Below are positions 25,878 through 33,306 of a stretch of 64,000 nucleotides of DNA, one piece after another. Position numbers and translations under genes: made by a program. Position 1 is the first letter of the stretch, and every line of letters begins with the position of its first letter. The notes below the pieces were generated by a model that was not told the origin of the DNA, searched no databases, and was given only the letters and a program-made list of their open reading frames with translations. The DNA is from Megasphaera elsdenii (lineage in GTDB: Bacteria > Bacillota > Negativicutes > Veillonellales > Megasphaeraceae), in assembly GCF_020539865.1 (NCBI RefSeq), contig NZ_JAJBQV010000003.1, positions 67,754-131,753 of the forward strand. Direction: 5' to 3'.

Positions 25878-26921
25878 ATGATTAGATGTAAAAAAATTGC
25901 AGTCATCCTGGCTGTTTTTTCGGCCATGGGTATGGTTGTTCAAGGTCAAGGAAATGGCGATAGTATCGCGCTTTCTCAGAATGTACGCACGCCTTTACCG
26001 GCCTTGGCGCCGGCAGCGTATCGGGGTCATTTCTGGCGTGTCGATGCGGAAAATAATGGGGGCTTGCCTCGGAATTTCCGCACGTGTCAGTCACCTTTTC
26101 ATAAGGTGGAACATAAATATGCATCGGAAGTCGATTCGTCTTATGTTCCATCGCGGAAAGGACTGGATGATTTGCGTATTTCCGGGTCCGGCCAGTTTTC
26201 GGCCCGCCAGTTCGACGCCCTTGTCCATGAGTTGCGGAAGAAGACCAAGGGCCCTATTTATGATGTCGACTTGCGGCAGGAATCGCATGGCTTCTTTAAC
26301 GGCACGGCTATCAGCTGGTACGGCCGTCACGACTGGGGCAATATCGGCAAGTATCCGGCCGAGGTCCTGACTGATGAGCAGCAGCGCTTGCAGGCCGCTT
26401 TGGGAAAGGACGTCCTTGTCTACGACCAGGGGAAAGGCGATTTACCCATTCATCCTCGAGTCATAGCGGTCCGACGCGTCCAGACAGAACAGGAACTGGC
26501 AGACAGCAAAGGCATCCACTACGTCCGCCTGGCTAACACGGACCATCTTTGGCCGACGCCGGGCGAAATCGATGCCTTCTTAGCTTTCGTCCGCACCTTG
26601 CCGGATGACGCCTGGCTCCATTTCCATTGCGAAGCCGGAGCCGGCCGGACGACGGCTTACATGGTTATGTACGACATGATCAAAAATCCCGGCCTGCCCT
26701 ATAAGGACATCGTTTATCGCCAGTACGAAATCGGCGGCAACTACACGCCTCACGACGTGGCCCATCCTAAACGGAGCGATTGGAAAGGAACGTATTATCA
26801 TGAAAAACACGAAATGGTGTCTTTATTTTATCAGTATGTGCAAGACCAGGTGAGACAGGGAGGAAGTCAGTCGTGGTCGCAATGGTTGAAGAATAAAAGA
26901 ATGAGAGTCAATAACAGTTGA
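25878..26921 (+). CDS. Secreted PTP-like (cysteine) phytase
   Basis: This 347-residue protein has a signal peptide (KKIAVILAVFSAMGMVVQG) and the protein-tyrosine-phosphatase-like inositol phosphatase signature HCEAGAGRT at residues 250-258 (nucleophile Cys251, Arg257). The general-acid region TDHLWPTPGEID and the upstream RQESHGFFNG block match the Selenomonas ruminantium PhyA family. It removes phosphate from myo-inositol hexakisphosphate outside the cytoplasm. A related enzyme is known from Megasphaera elsdenii. ATG 25878 follows GAAAGGA; the longer open frame has no good start signal. It stands as a single gene. Confidence 0.9.
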   Translation: MIRCKKIAVILAVFSAMGMVVQGQGNGDSIALSQNVRTPLPALAPAAYRGHFWRVDAENNGGLPRNFRTCQSPFHKVEHKYASEVDSSYVPSRKGLDDLRISGSGQFSARQFDALVHELRKKTKGPIYDVDLRQESHGFFNGTAISWYGRHDWGNIGKYPAEVLTDEQQRLQAALGKDVLVYDQGKGDLPIHPRVIAVRRVQTEQELADSKGIHYVRLANTDHLWPTPGEIDAFLAFVRTLPDDAWLHFHCEAGAGRTTAYMVMYDMIKNPGLPYKDIVYRQYEIGGNYTPHDVAHPKRSDWKGTYYHEKHEMVSLFYQYVQDQVRQGGSQSWSQWLKNKRMRVNNS

Positions 26922-27089
26922 AATAAAACTGCCACGAAAGACAATGAAATGTGAATAAATAAACATAAATAAAATTTTTATGCAAAAGCACCCTTTAAGT
27001 TTTTAAAAATGGTGATTAAAAAATAAAGGATAAATGGCTTTGTTTAGCCGATTTTTACTAGGATAAAAAAGGAAAACAAACATTGAATT
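26922..27089. other. AT-rich spacer before the porin promoter
   Basis: The spacer is far richer in A and T than the coding sequence around it. I see no gene, no clear terminator and no member of the repeat families in it. Confidence 0.5.
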
Positions 27090-27118
27090 TTGACAGGCCT
27101 TGAGAAAAGTTGTATAAT
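27090..27118 (+). promoter_or_regulatory. Consensus sigma-70 promoter of porin gene 1
   Basis: TTGACA (27090-27095) and TATAAT (27113-27118) with a 17-base spacer are a perfect consensus, indicating very strong expression. Transcription should begin about 27125, right at the first hairpin of the leader. Confidence 0.88.
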
Positions 27119-27124
27119 AATCGC

Positions 27125-27318
27125 AACAGGTGTGGTGCGGACGCAGGCAACACCTGCGAAAAGAGCAAAAAAACAGTAACTTTTTCAAGGCAGTAAAAGA
27201 GAGGAAACTAGGACAACTCGCCAATGAACCCTTGGAAAAAATACGTTTCGGCGCTCGCTAGTAACGGTGTAAGACTTTTTACGAAACTTATTTTTTTATT
27301 GGAAAAGGGGTAATCCTC
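27125..27318 (+). promoter_or_regulatory. Structured 5' leader RNA of porin gene 1
   Basis: The 194-nt leader has a first hairpin CAGGTGT/ACACCTG (27127-27133 with 27150-27156), a second stem TTTTTCAAGG with CCTTGGAAAA (27181-27190 with 27230-27239) closing a 39-nt core (27191-27229), and a last hairpin GTTTCG/CGAAAC (27245-27250 with 27282-27287) followed by TTATTTTTTT. The core differs at one position from that of porin gene 2, while the stems differ by compensatory changes. It may be a cis-regulatory or stabilising RNA. No known riboswitch consensus is evident to me. Confidence 0.65.
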
Positions 27319-28719
27319 ATGAAAACAAAAGTATTAGCAGCTCTCGCAGCAACTATGGCTGTTGGCGCAACTTGTGCCTTCGCAGCTAACCCGTTCGTCG
27401 ACGTACCGTCCGACAGCTGGGCTTATAAATCCGTCGTAGAATTGGCTGACGCCGGCATCATCCAAGGCGTTGACGGCCAGTACTTCCAGGGCAACCGTAA
27501 CATCACTCGTTACGAAGCTGCTGAAATGGTCGCAAAAGCTATGGCTCACATGGACAAAGCTTCTGTCGAACAGCGCGCTCTCATCAACAAACTCGCTGAC
27601 GAATATGCTGACGAACTCAACAACCTCGGCGTTCGCGTAAGCGCTTTGGAAAACCGCGTTGGCAACGTAAAACTCACCGGTGATGCTCGTATTAAATATG
27701 CACATCAGGAATCTTATAAACACTTAGATAACACCACAGGAAAGATTACAGATGCTGGTAAGAAGAATGATGCTTCTTGGATGTATCGTGTCCGTATCCG
27801 TGCTAATGCGCAGGTCAACGACCGCACGAAAGTTACTTATGGCATCACGACGGGCGACCGCAGCTTTGCTGATAATAGCGCTGCTAGCAGTGAAAACAAT
27901 CCGTACACGGATATCGCTAAAGTCGACTACAACTTCGGCGGTAACAACTGGAACCTCAGCGTTGGCCGTACCGATGCTTATCACCTCGGCGGTGATCGTG
28001 CTTACGGCTACAACTACGGTGATATCTTCGACCGTGCTGAATTGAAATACCAGAACGATAAATTCGCTGCTACCGCTGGCTATGGTAAATTTAAGACTGA
28101 TGGCTCCGATACGGACTATGGTAAAGTAACGGGTAAGAATGCTACTGACACTGAAGATGCCCTTTCTGGTGTTAAGACTGGTTATGGCGAATTAGAAGGC
28201 TTCTTCGGCGGTGGCCGTGCAGCTGGTTCTGCTCTCGGTGTTTATTACAACGATTTCACTCGTGCTGATGGTACAAATCATGGTACAGATGATGTCTTCC
28301 ATGCTGATGATCTCTGGGGTGCCTATGTAAGTGCTAACCTCGGCAAATGGAATGCCCTCGCTAACTACGAACACGTTTCCTTCGTCGATGGTGCTAAAAA
28401 CATCAACAAGGACGATAATGCTGACGTATGGATTGGCAGATTGACTTATGGCAAAGCTGGTTTCGCTACGCCGAAGTCCTGGGATGCTTGGGTTGAATAC
28501 ATCAATGCTGAAGACGGTGCTTTCATTGGTGGTAACTCCACGTCTTGGAGATTCTCGAAAGATATGGATAACATCGAATCTTGGGGTGTCGGTGCCGATT
28601 ACACCTTCGCTAAGAATGCCATGTTCCAGGTTATGCAGTCCTTCGGTACGAACACCAAAGACGGCAATGCAGAAGATCCGGGAGAACAGACACGCGCTCA
28701 GTTCGTATTCGTATTCTAA
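27319..28719 (+). CDS. OmpM-type SLH-domain outer-membrane porin 1
   Basis: This 466-residue protein has a signal peptide (MKTKVLAALAATMAVGATCAFA), an SLH domain (about 23-85; NPFVDVPSDSWAYKSVVELADAG, then NITRYEAAEMVAKAM), a short coiled coil (ASVEQRALINKLADEYADEL...LENRVG) and a 16-strand-like beta-barrel region with many aromatic-ended strands, ending with the C-terminal outer-membrane signature RAQFVFVF. In Negativicutes such proteins tether the outer membrane to peptidoglycan through the SLH domain and act as general porins. The N-terminal 125 codons are nearly identical to porin 2; the barrel loops differ. The gene is preceded by a consensus promoter and structured leader. Confidence 0.93.
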   Translation: MKTKVLAALAATMAVGATCAFAANPFVDVPSDSWAYKSVVELADAGIIQGVDGQYFQGNRNITRYEAAEMVAKAMAHMDKASVEQRALINKLADEYADELNNLGVRVSALENRVGNVKLTGDARIKYAHQESYKHLDNTTGKITDAGKKNDASWMYRVRIRANAQVNDRTKVTYGITTGDRSFADNSAASSENNPYTDIAKVDYNFGGNNWNLSVGRTDAYHLGGDRAYGYNYGDIFDRAELKYQNDKFAATAGYGKFKTDGSDTDYGKVTGKNATDTEDALSGVKTGYGELEGFFGGGRAAGSALGVYYNDFTRADGTNHGTDDVFHADDLWGAYVSANLGKWNALANYEHVSFVDGAKNINKDDNADVWIGRLTYGKAGFATPKSWDAWVEYINAEDGAFIGGNSTSWRFSKDMDNIESWGVGADYTFAKNAMFQVMQSFGTNTKDGNAEDPGEQTRAQFVFVF

Positions 28720-28745
28720 TCTTTCCTTTTTGCAAGGAGATTATC

Positions 28746-28778
28746 AAAGACCACCCAGAAATGGGTGGTCTTTTTTTG
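28746..28778 (+). terminator. Terminator of porin gene 1
   Basis: AAAGACCACCCA / TGGGTGGTCTTT with loop GAAA, then a T tract. The porin 2 terminator has nearly the same sequence. Confidence 0.92.
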
Positions 28779-28864
28779 CATATGCTAAATCGGCATAATA
28801 CGTAAAACGTGGCTTGTTTATGCCCTTTATAGGCCTTTTTGTTATGATAAAAACTTACATGATT

Positions 28865-28893
28865 TTGACAAAACTTGCAAAATGGAGTATAGT
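28865..28893 (+). promoter_or_regulatory. Near-consensus promoter of porin gene 2
   Basis: TTGACA (28865-28870) and TATAGT (28888-28893) with a 17-base spacer. Transcription should begin near 28900, again directly at the first leader hairpin. Confidence 0.87.
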
Positions 28894-28899
28894 AGAAAA

Positions 28900-29087
28900 G
28901 AACTAGCGTAGTGCGTTGCAGGTACACTAGTGAAAAGAGGTACGAAAAAACAGACCGTCTGAGGCAGTAAAAGAGAGGAAACTAGGATAACTCGCCAATG
29001 AACCCTCAGAAAATATGTTTCTGTCCCTCGCTTGTAACAGAGTAAGACTTTATAAGGAACTTATTTTTTTGAAAAGGGGTAATACTC
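28900..29087 (+). promoter_or_regulatory. Structured 5' leader RNA of porin gene 2
   Basis: The first hairpin is ACTAGCGT/ACACTAGT (28902-28909 with 28924-28931), the second stem CTGAGG/CCTCAG (28959-28964 with 29004-29009) closes a 39-nt core (28965-29003), and a final weak stem GTTTC/GGAAC is followed by TTATTTTTTT (29060-29069). Stem positions differ from leader 1 by paired substitutions while the core is conserved, which supports a selected RNA structure. Confidence 0.65.
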
Positions 29088-30512
29088 ATGAAAACAAAAG
29101 TATTAGCAGCTCTCGCAGCAACCATGGCTGTTGGCGCAACGTGCGCTTTCGCAGCTAACCCGTTCGTCGACGTACCGTCTGACAGCTGGGCTTACAAATC
29201 CGTCGTAGAATTGGCTGACGCCGGCATCATCCAGGGCGTTGACGGCCAGTACTTCCAGGGCAACCGTAACATCACTCGTTACGAAGCCGCTGAAATGGTC
29301 GCAAAAGCTATGGCTCACATGGACAAAGCTTCTGTCGAACAGCGCGCCCTCATCAACAAACTCGCTGACGAATATGCTGACGAACTCAACAACCTCGGCG
29401 TTCGCGTAAGCGCTCTGGAAAACCGCGTTGGCAACGTAAAACTCACTGGTGATGCTCGTATCCGTTACATTCACCAGAGTGAAGGCGACAAAGATAAAGC
29501 CGGCGAACCGGTCAATGCAGCTACGAAGAACGATAATTCTTGGTCCTACCGTGTCCGCGTCCGTGCCAATGCTCAGGTAAATGACCGCACGAAAGTTACT
29601 TATGGCATCACGACGGGCGACCGCAGCTTTGCTGATAACAGCTCTGCTAGCAGTGAAAATAATGTCACGACGGACCGTGCTTATGTTGATTACAACTTCG
29701 GCGGTAACAACTGGGATTTGATGGTTGGCCGTTATGAATACATCATGGGTGGCCCGCGTGCTTATGGTTTCTTCTATGGCGATACCTTCGACGGCGCTCA
29801 GTTGAAATACCAGAATGACAAATTTGCTGCAACTGCTGGCTATGGTAAATTCAAAGAAGGCCCCATCGGTGGTGCTTGGACTGGTTCCTATAATTTAGAT
29901 GCAGATAATGATTATAATGTTGAAGCTGGTAAATATGATGTTGAAGCTAGCGCTAAAACGGCATATGGTGAATTAGAAGGCTTCTTCGGTGGCGGCCGTA
30001 TGGCTGGTTCTGCTGTTGGTGTTTACTACAATAATATCATGCCTAATGCATCAGCTACTAATAAGGATACTACTATTAATGGAGATTTTGATAACATTGA
30101 TGTTTGGGGTGCATATGCTAGCGTAAACTTCGGCAAATGGAATGCCTTGGCTAACTATGAAACCTATCGTGACGCTATCCACAATGACAATGGTTCTAAA
30201 GACAATGCTGATGTTTGGGTTGGCAAGCTCACCTACGGTGCTGCTAACTTCGCTACGCCGAAATCTTGGGACGCTTGGGTTGAATACCTCAATGCCGACC
30301 AGTTCGATATTGATGGCACCTTCATTGGTTCCACCAATGGTTGGAGAAAGGACAGCTTAACCAGCAACGTTAAATCTTGGGGCGTCGGCGTCGACTACAC
30401 CTTCGCTAAGAACGCTCAGTTCCAGGTCATGCAGTCCTTCGCAACCAGCGCTAAGAAAGGCGATGCTGATCCGGGCGAAGAAACACGTGCTCAGTTCGTA
30501 TTCGTATTCTAA
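29088..30512 (+). CDS. OmpM-type SLH-domain outer-membrane porin 2
   Basis: This 474-residue paralogue of porin 1 has the same signal peptide, SLH domain and coiled coil at nearly identical DNA sequence up to about 29455, after which the barrel shares only strands (VTYGITTGDRSFADNS, YQNDKFAATAGYGKFK, KSWDAWVEYLNAD) and differs in the loops. The C-terminus RAQFVFVF is an outer-membrane insertion signal. It presumably also links the outer membrane to the cell wall and forms pores. The tandem arrangement with its own promoter, leader and terminator indicates duplication of the complete expression unit. Confidence 0.93.
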   Translation: MKTKVLAALAATMAVGATCAFAANPFVDVPSDSWAYKSVVELADAGIIQGVDGQYFQGNRNITRYEAAEMVAKAMAHMDKASVEQRALINKLADEYADELNNLGVRVSALENRVGNVKLTGDARIRYIHQSEGDKDKAGEPVNAATKNDNSWSYRVRVRANAQVNDRTKVTYGITTGDRSFADNSSASSENNVTTDRAYVDYNFGGNNWDLMVGRYEYIMGGPRAYGFFYGDTFDGAQLKYQNDKFAATAGYGKFKEGPIGGAWTGSYNLDADNDYNVEAGKYDVEASAKTAYGELEGFFGGGRMAGSAVGVYYNNIMPNASATNKDTTINGDFDNIDVWGAYASVNFGKWNALANYETYRDAIHNDNGSKDNADVWVGKLTYGAANFATPKSWDAWVEYLNADQFDIDGTFIGSTNGWRKDSLTSNVKSWGVGVDYTFAKNAQFQVMQSFATSAKKGDADPGEETRAQFVFVF

Positions 30513-30535
30513 TCCTTCCTTTTGCAGGAAGATTA

Positions 30536-30571
30536 CAAAAAGACCACTCAGAAATGGGTGGTCTTTTTTTG
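30536..30571 (+). terminator. Terminator of porin gene 2
   Basis: AAAGACCACTCA / TGGGTGGTCTTT around GAAA, then a T tract. Confidence 0.9.
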
Positions 30572-30599
30572 CACAAAAATGGAAAAGACGCAGGTAGCT

Positions 30600-30830
30600 G
30601 CATAAACACATACGGCCCGTGGCCGTATTCGTAGGGGCTCGCACGTGGCGAGCCCGCTAGAAAGAGTTAGCCATAGCCTATTCTAGTATAATGGTGAGCT
30701 TTTACGAGCCACGAACCATTATTTTCACGAGCCGAGGCGGCCTGCGACCGGCGGGCCGTTAGGCCCAAAATTCGATGAACGACCTACGATGAACGGCTTT
30801 ACGCCTGTCCGTCAGGTCCTAATCTACATT
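30600..30830. repeat. Repeat island between porin 2 and the second Rpn-like gene
   Basis: It has an ACGGCCCGTGGCCGT palindrome, a GTAG hairpin with CTCGC/GCGAG stem (30631-30656), the ATTCTAGTATAATGGTGAGC unit (also found near 24368), ACGAGCCACGAACCATT, and CGATGAACGACCTACGATG (also near 6524). From 30830 to 30963 the sequence is AT-rich and includes a TATAAT box at about 30947 before the next gene. Confidence 0.7.
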
Positions 30831-30963
30831 AACGGTTCCTTAAATATTTGGGAATTCGATTAAGAAATAATTAAGTTTTCTGGAACCGTCCTTTTTCTGT
30901 TGTATCATGAAATTATCAAGGATTATCCTTTTCGTGGTTCTTCATGATATAATAAAGAAAGGA

Positions 30964-31914
30964 ATGGTGAATCTGTTGAAAGAACAACTGACTGCCAATG
31001 AAATCCGCTATCGCACGTATTTCCCGGAGCTGACGGAAAAGAACTTCAATCCCATGAATGATGTGTTGTTCAAGTTCATTTTCGGTAGGCCGGAACGAAA
31101 GGCTATTACCATTGATTTCTTCAATGCCATTGCCGCCGAAGATTTGGGTCATCCGATTACGGACATCGTCTTTACGCCGACGGAAAACGTCCCGGACAGT
31201 CACGATGAAAAACTGACCCGCCTCGACGTGGCCTGTACGTTGGACACGGGTGAACAAGTCGATATCGAAGTCCAAATCGTCAACCAGAAAAACATGCAGC
31301 GCCGGACCATGTGCTATTGGGCGCGCTTGTACTTGTTGTCGTTGCCGCCGGGCGGAGCCTATCAGGACTTGAAGCCCTGCATCACAATCAACTTGTTACG
31401 TTTTAACCTGCTGCCGCAAGAAGAAGCCCATTCCATGTGGAGCATTTACAACGCCGAGACGGGCGACCGCCTCAATAAGGATTTGGTATTCCATTTCCTG
31501 GAAATCCCGAAATATACGAAATTGCCGAAGAAGCGAATAAGTGACATGACGAAGATGGAGCGATGGTTGGCGTACTTTGCCAATCAGCTCAGTGATGACG
31601 AAAAGGGGGAATTGATCATGAGTGATGAAGCCATCTATAAAGCCGTAGATGCGGCCCGGACCTTCCTGCAAAATGATGCCGAACGCCGGGCCTACATCAA
31701 TCGCGAACTCGCCATCCTAGACTATAACTCGGACCATCGTGATGCCTTTGAAGAGGGGGAAGCTAAGGGACGTGCCGAGGGACGTGAAGAAGGAGAAAAA
31801 AGATTTGGAATGTTGATGAGCATTTTATTGGAAGAAAATCGCTATGATGATGCGTCCAAAGCGTCTGCTGATGCCGATTTCCGTGAAAAACTTTTTAAGG
31901 AATATGGAATTTAA
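30964..31914 (+). CDS. Rpn-family nuclease / PD-(D/E)XK transposase-like protein
   Basis: This 316-residue protein begins the conserved part with FNPMNDVLFKFIFGRPERK, the usual start of the family, then has the active-site strands RLDVACTL and QVDIEVQIVNQ (Asp...ExQ). The C-terminus has a repeat-like AKGRAEGREEGEK linker and a final Asp/Lys-rich helix. It is the more typical family member of the two here. The start is uncertain: ATG 30964 is very close to AAAGGA, so GTG 30967 or TTG 30976 may be used. It is flanked on both sides by repeat islands and ends at a terminator. Confidence 0.85.
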   Translation: MVNLLKEQLTANEIRYRTYFPELTEKNFNPMNDVLFKFIFGRPERKAITIDFFNAIAAEDLGHPITDIVFTPTENVPDSHDEKLTRLDVACTLDTGEQVDIEVQIVNQKNMQRRTMCYWARLYLLSLPPGGAYQDLKPCITINLLRFNLLPQEEAHSMWSIYNAETGDRLNKDLVFHFLEIPKYTKLPKKRISDMTKMERWLAYFANQLSDDEKGELIMSDEAIYKAVDAARTFLQNDAERRAYINRELAILDYNSDHRDAFEEGEAKGRAEGREEGEKRFGMLMSILLEENRYDDASKASADADFREKLFKEYGI

Positions 31915-31924
31915 CCGATAGAGA

Positions 31925-31969
31925 AGGGACTGTCGCGTGAAAGAGACTATCATGCACAGTCCTTTTTTT
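31925..31969 (+). terminator. Terminator of the second Rpn-like gene
   Basis: AAGGGACTGT / ACAGTCCTTTTTTT with a 22-base loop, about ten bases after the stop codon. Confidence 0.75.
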
Positions 31970-32330
31970 CGGACTCAGATGCGGCGTACCGCCGTGACAG
32001 ACTCAAACTGACAACGACGCTTCGGGAAGCCCTCAGCGCGTAGCGGGACGCCTTGTTCAGGACGTCCCCTGCAGTATCGCATACAGGCGATGGAAATGAG
32101 CACAGAACGCAAAAAAAATACACGGCCAGCGGCCTTGTGCGTAGGGGACGCCTAAAAGGCGTCCCGTTGTGAGATTTCATGTATGATGGCCGGCTTTTAC
32201 GAGCCACGAACCACTATTTTTACGAGCCGAGGGTTACTCGAGGCGATGTTGTTAGTTTGAATCTGTTGCCGCAAAGCGGCATCTGAGTCCGAGACGACCT
32301 GCGACCGGACTGGCCGTCAGGCCTGAAATA
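31960..32330. repeat. Repeat island with inverted ends (MITE-like) before hpf
   Basis: A unit CGGACTCAGATGCGGCGTACC...GCCCTCAGCG (31968-32038) and its inverted copy (about 32227-32297) enclose a GCAG-type minus hairpin (about 32043), the TATCGCATACAGGCGATGG unit, a plus GTAG hairpin with ACGCC/GGCGT stem (32141-32166) and ACGAGCCACGAACCAC. It is the clearest inverted-end island in the window, at about 330 bases. No gene is supported. Confidence 0.78.
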
Positions 32331-32471
32331 AAAAAATTCAATTTTTTTTGTTTTTTTAGAAGGAATTTGCATCTCCGTGTTGAATACTATACATATAAGG
32401 GAAGAGACCACAAGAAATGAAAGCCATACATTTCTTAGACAGGATCTCCCCACGAAAGGAAGGGATGTTTT

Positions 32472-32996
32472 ATGGCAACCATCGTTAGAGGTAAAAATTT
32501 AGAAATTACACCGGCTCTGAAAGATCACGTTGAAAAACAGGAAAAGAAAGTCACGAAATACTTTGATAACGAAGTCAATGTCCAGGCCCTGCTTTCTGTA
32601 GAAAAAGATCGGAAAATCGCTGAAATCACGTTGAAAGTGGACGGCGTCGTCCTCCGCGGCGTTGAAGCCAACGATGATATGTATGCTGCTATCGATTTAG
32701 TCTATGATAAACTGGTACGCCAGATTCATAAATATAAAACGAAAATCGCCCGCCGCATGAAGAAAGGTGCTTTCAATGATGCTCTCGTCGAAGGGCCGGC
32801 CGTTCCGGAAGAAACCTTTGAAGTCGCCCGCGTCAAGAAATTCGCCGCTCGTCCGATGGACGTGGAAGAAGCTATCTTGCAGATGAACCTCGTAGGCCAC
32901 GATTTCTTCGTATTCCTCAATTCCAAGACCGACACGATCAACGTCGTCTACAAACGGAAACACGGCAAATACGGCTTGATTGAACCGGAATATTAA
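32472..32996 (+). CDS. hpf: Ribosome hibernation-promoting factor, long form
   Basis: This 174-residue protein has an N-terminal RaiA/HPF ribosome-binding domain (1-100; IVRGKNLEITPALKDHVEKQ, YAAIDLVYDKLVRQIHKYK) and the C-terminal dimerisation domain of long HPFs (about 118-174; PMDVEEAILQMNLVGHDFFVFLN). It dimerises 70S ribosomes into inactive 100S particles in stationary phase. The upstream region (32331-32471) has A/T tracts and TTGCAT with a TACATA-like -10, so expression may depend on growth phase. A terminator follows at 33021. Confidence 0.94.
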   Translation: MATIVRGKNLEITPALKDHVEKQEKKVTKYFDNEVNVQALLSVEKDRKIAEITLKVDGVVLRGVEANDDMYAAIDLVYDKLVRQIHKYKTKIARRMKKGAFNDALVEGPAVPEETFEVARVKKFAARPMDVEEAILQMNLVGHDFFVFLNSKTDTINVVYKRKHGKYGLIEPEY

Positions 32997-33020
32997 GAGC
33001 CGTTCATCGTTGAATGAATA

Positions 33021-33055
33021 AAAGAGGCTGTCGCTTTTGCGACAGCCTCTTTTGT
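33021..33055 (+). terminator. Terminator of hpf
   Basis: AAAGAGGCTGTCGC / GCGACAGCCTCTTTT with loop TTTT; another member of the recurring terminator type. Confidence 0.88.
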
Positions 33056-33091
33056 GGTTCGTGGGTCGTTTGGCGTGGTTCGAAGCAGAAC

Positions 33092-33213
33092 GCTCGCTGA
33101 CGCATCGCTTCATGAAGAACCCCTTCGCTGGAGAGGCTTTGACTGGCTCCCCTGCGAAGGGGAGCTGTCAGCGAAGCTGACTGAGGGGTTCTTCCAGCGA
33201 TGCGTCAGCGAGC
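33092..33213. repeat. Long near-perfect hairpin between hpf and putP
   Basis: GCTCGCTGACGCATCGC (33092-33108) is perfectly complementary to 33197-33213, followed inward by GAAGAACCCC (33114-33123) with GGGGTTCTTC (33185-33194). The apex contains the dispersed hairpin GGCTCCCCTGCGAAGGGGAGC. It could be a MITE, a structured RNA or a terminator-like element for putP. No gene is visible in 32997-33306; ACGAACCACGG motifs flank it. Confidence 0.75.
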
Positions 33214-33306
33214 TGCGCGAATCCTGTGAATCGCCTTATTCTGCATTTGTATGCCTTTTCGAATCACGAACCACGGCAAACGAACCACGGAGGAACGGCA
33301 CGTTCC

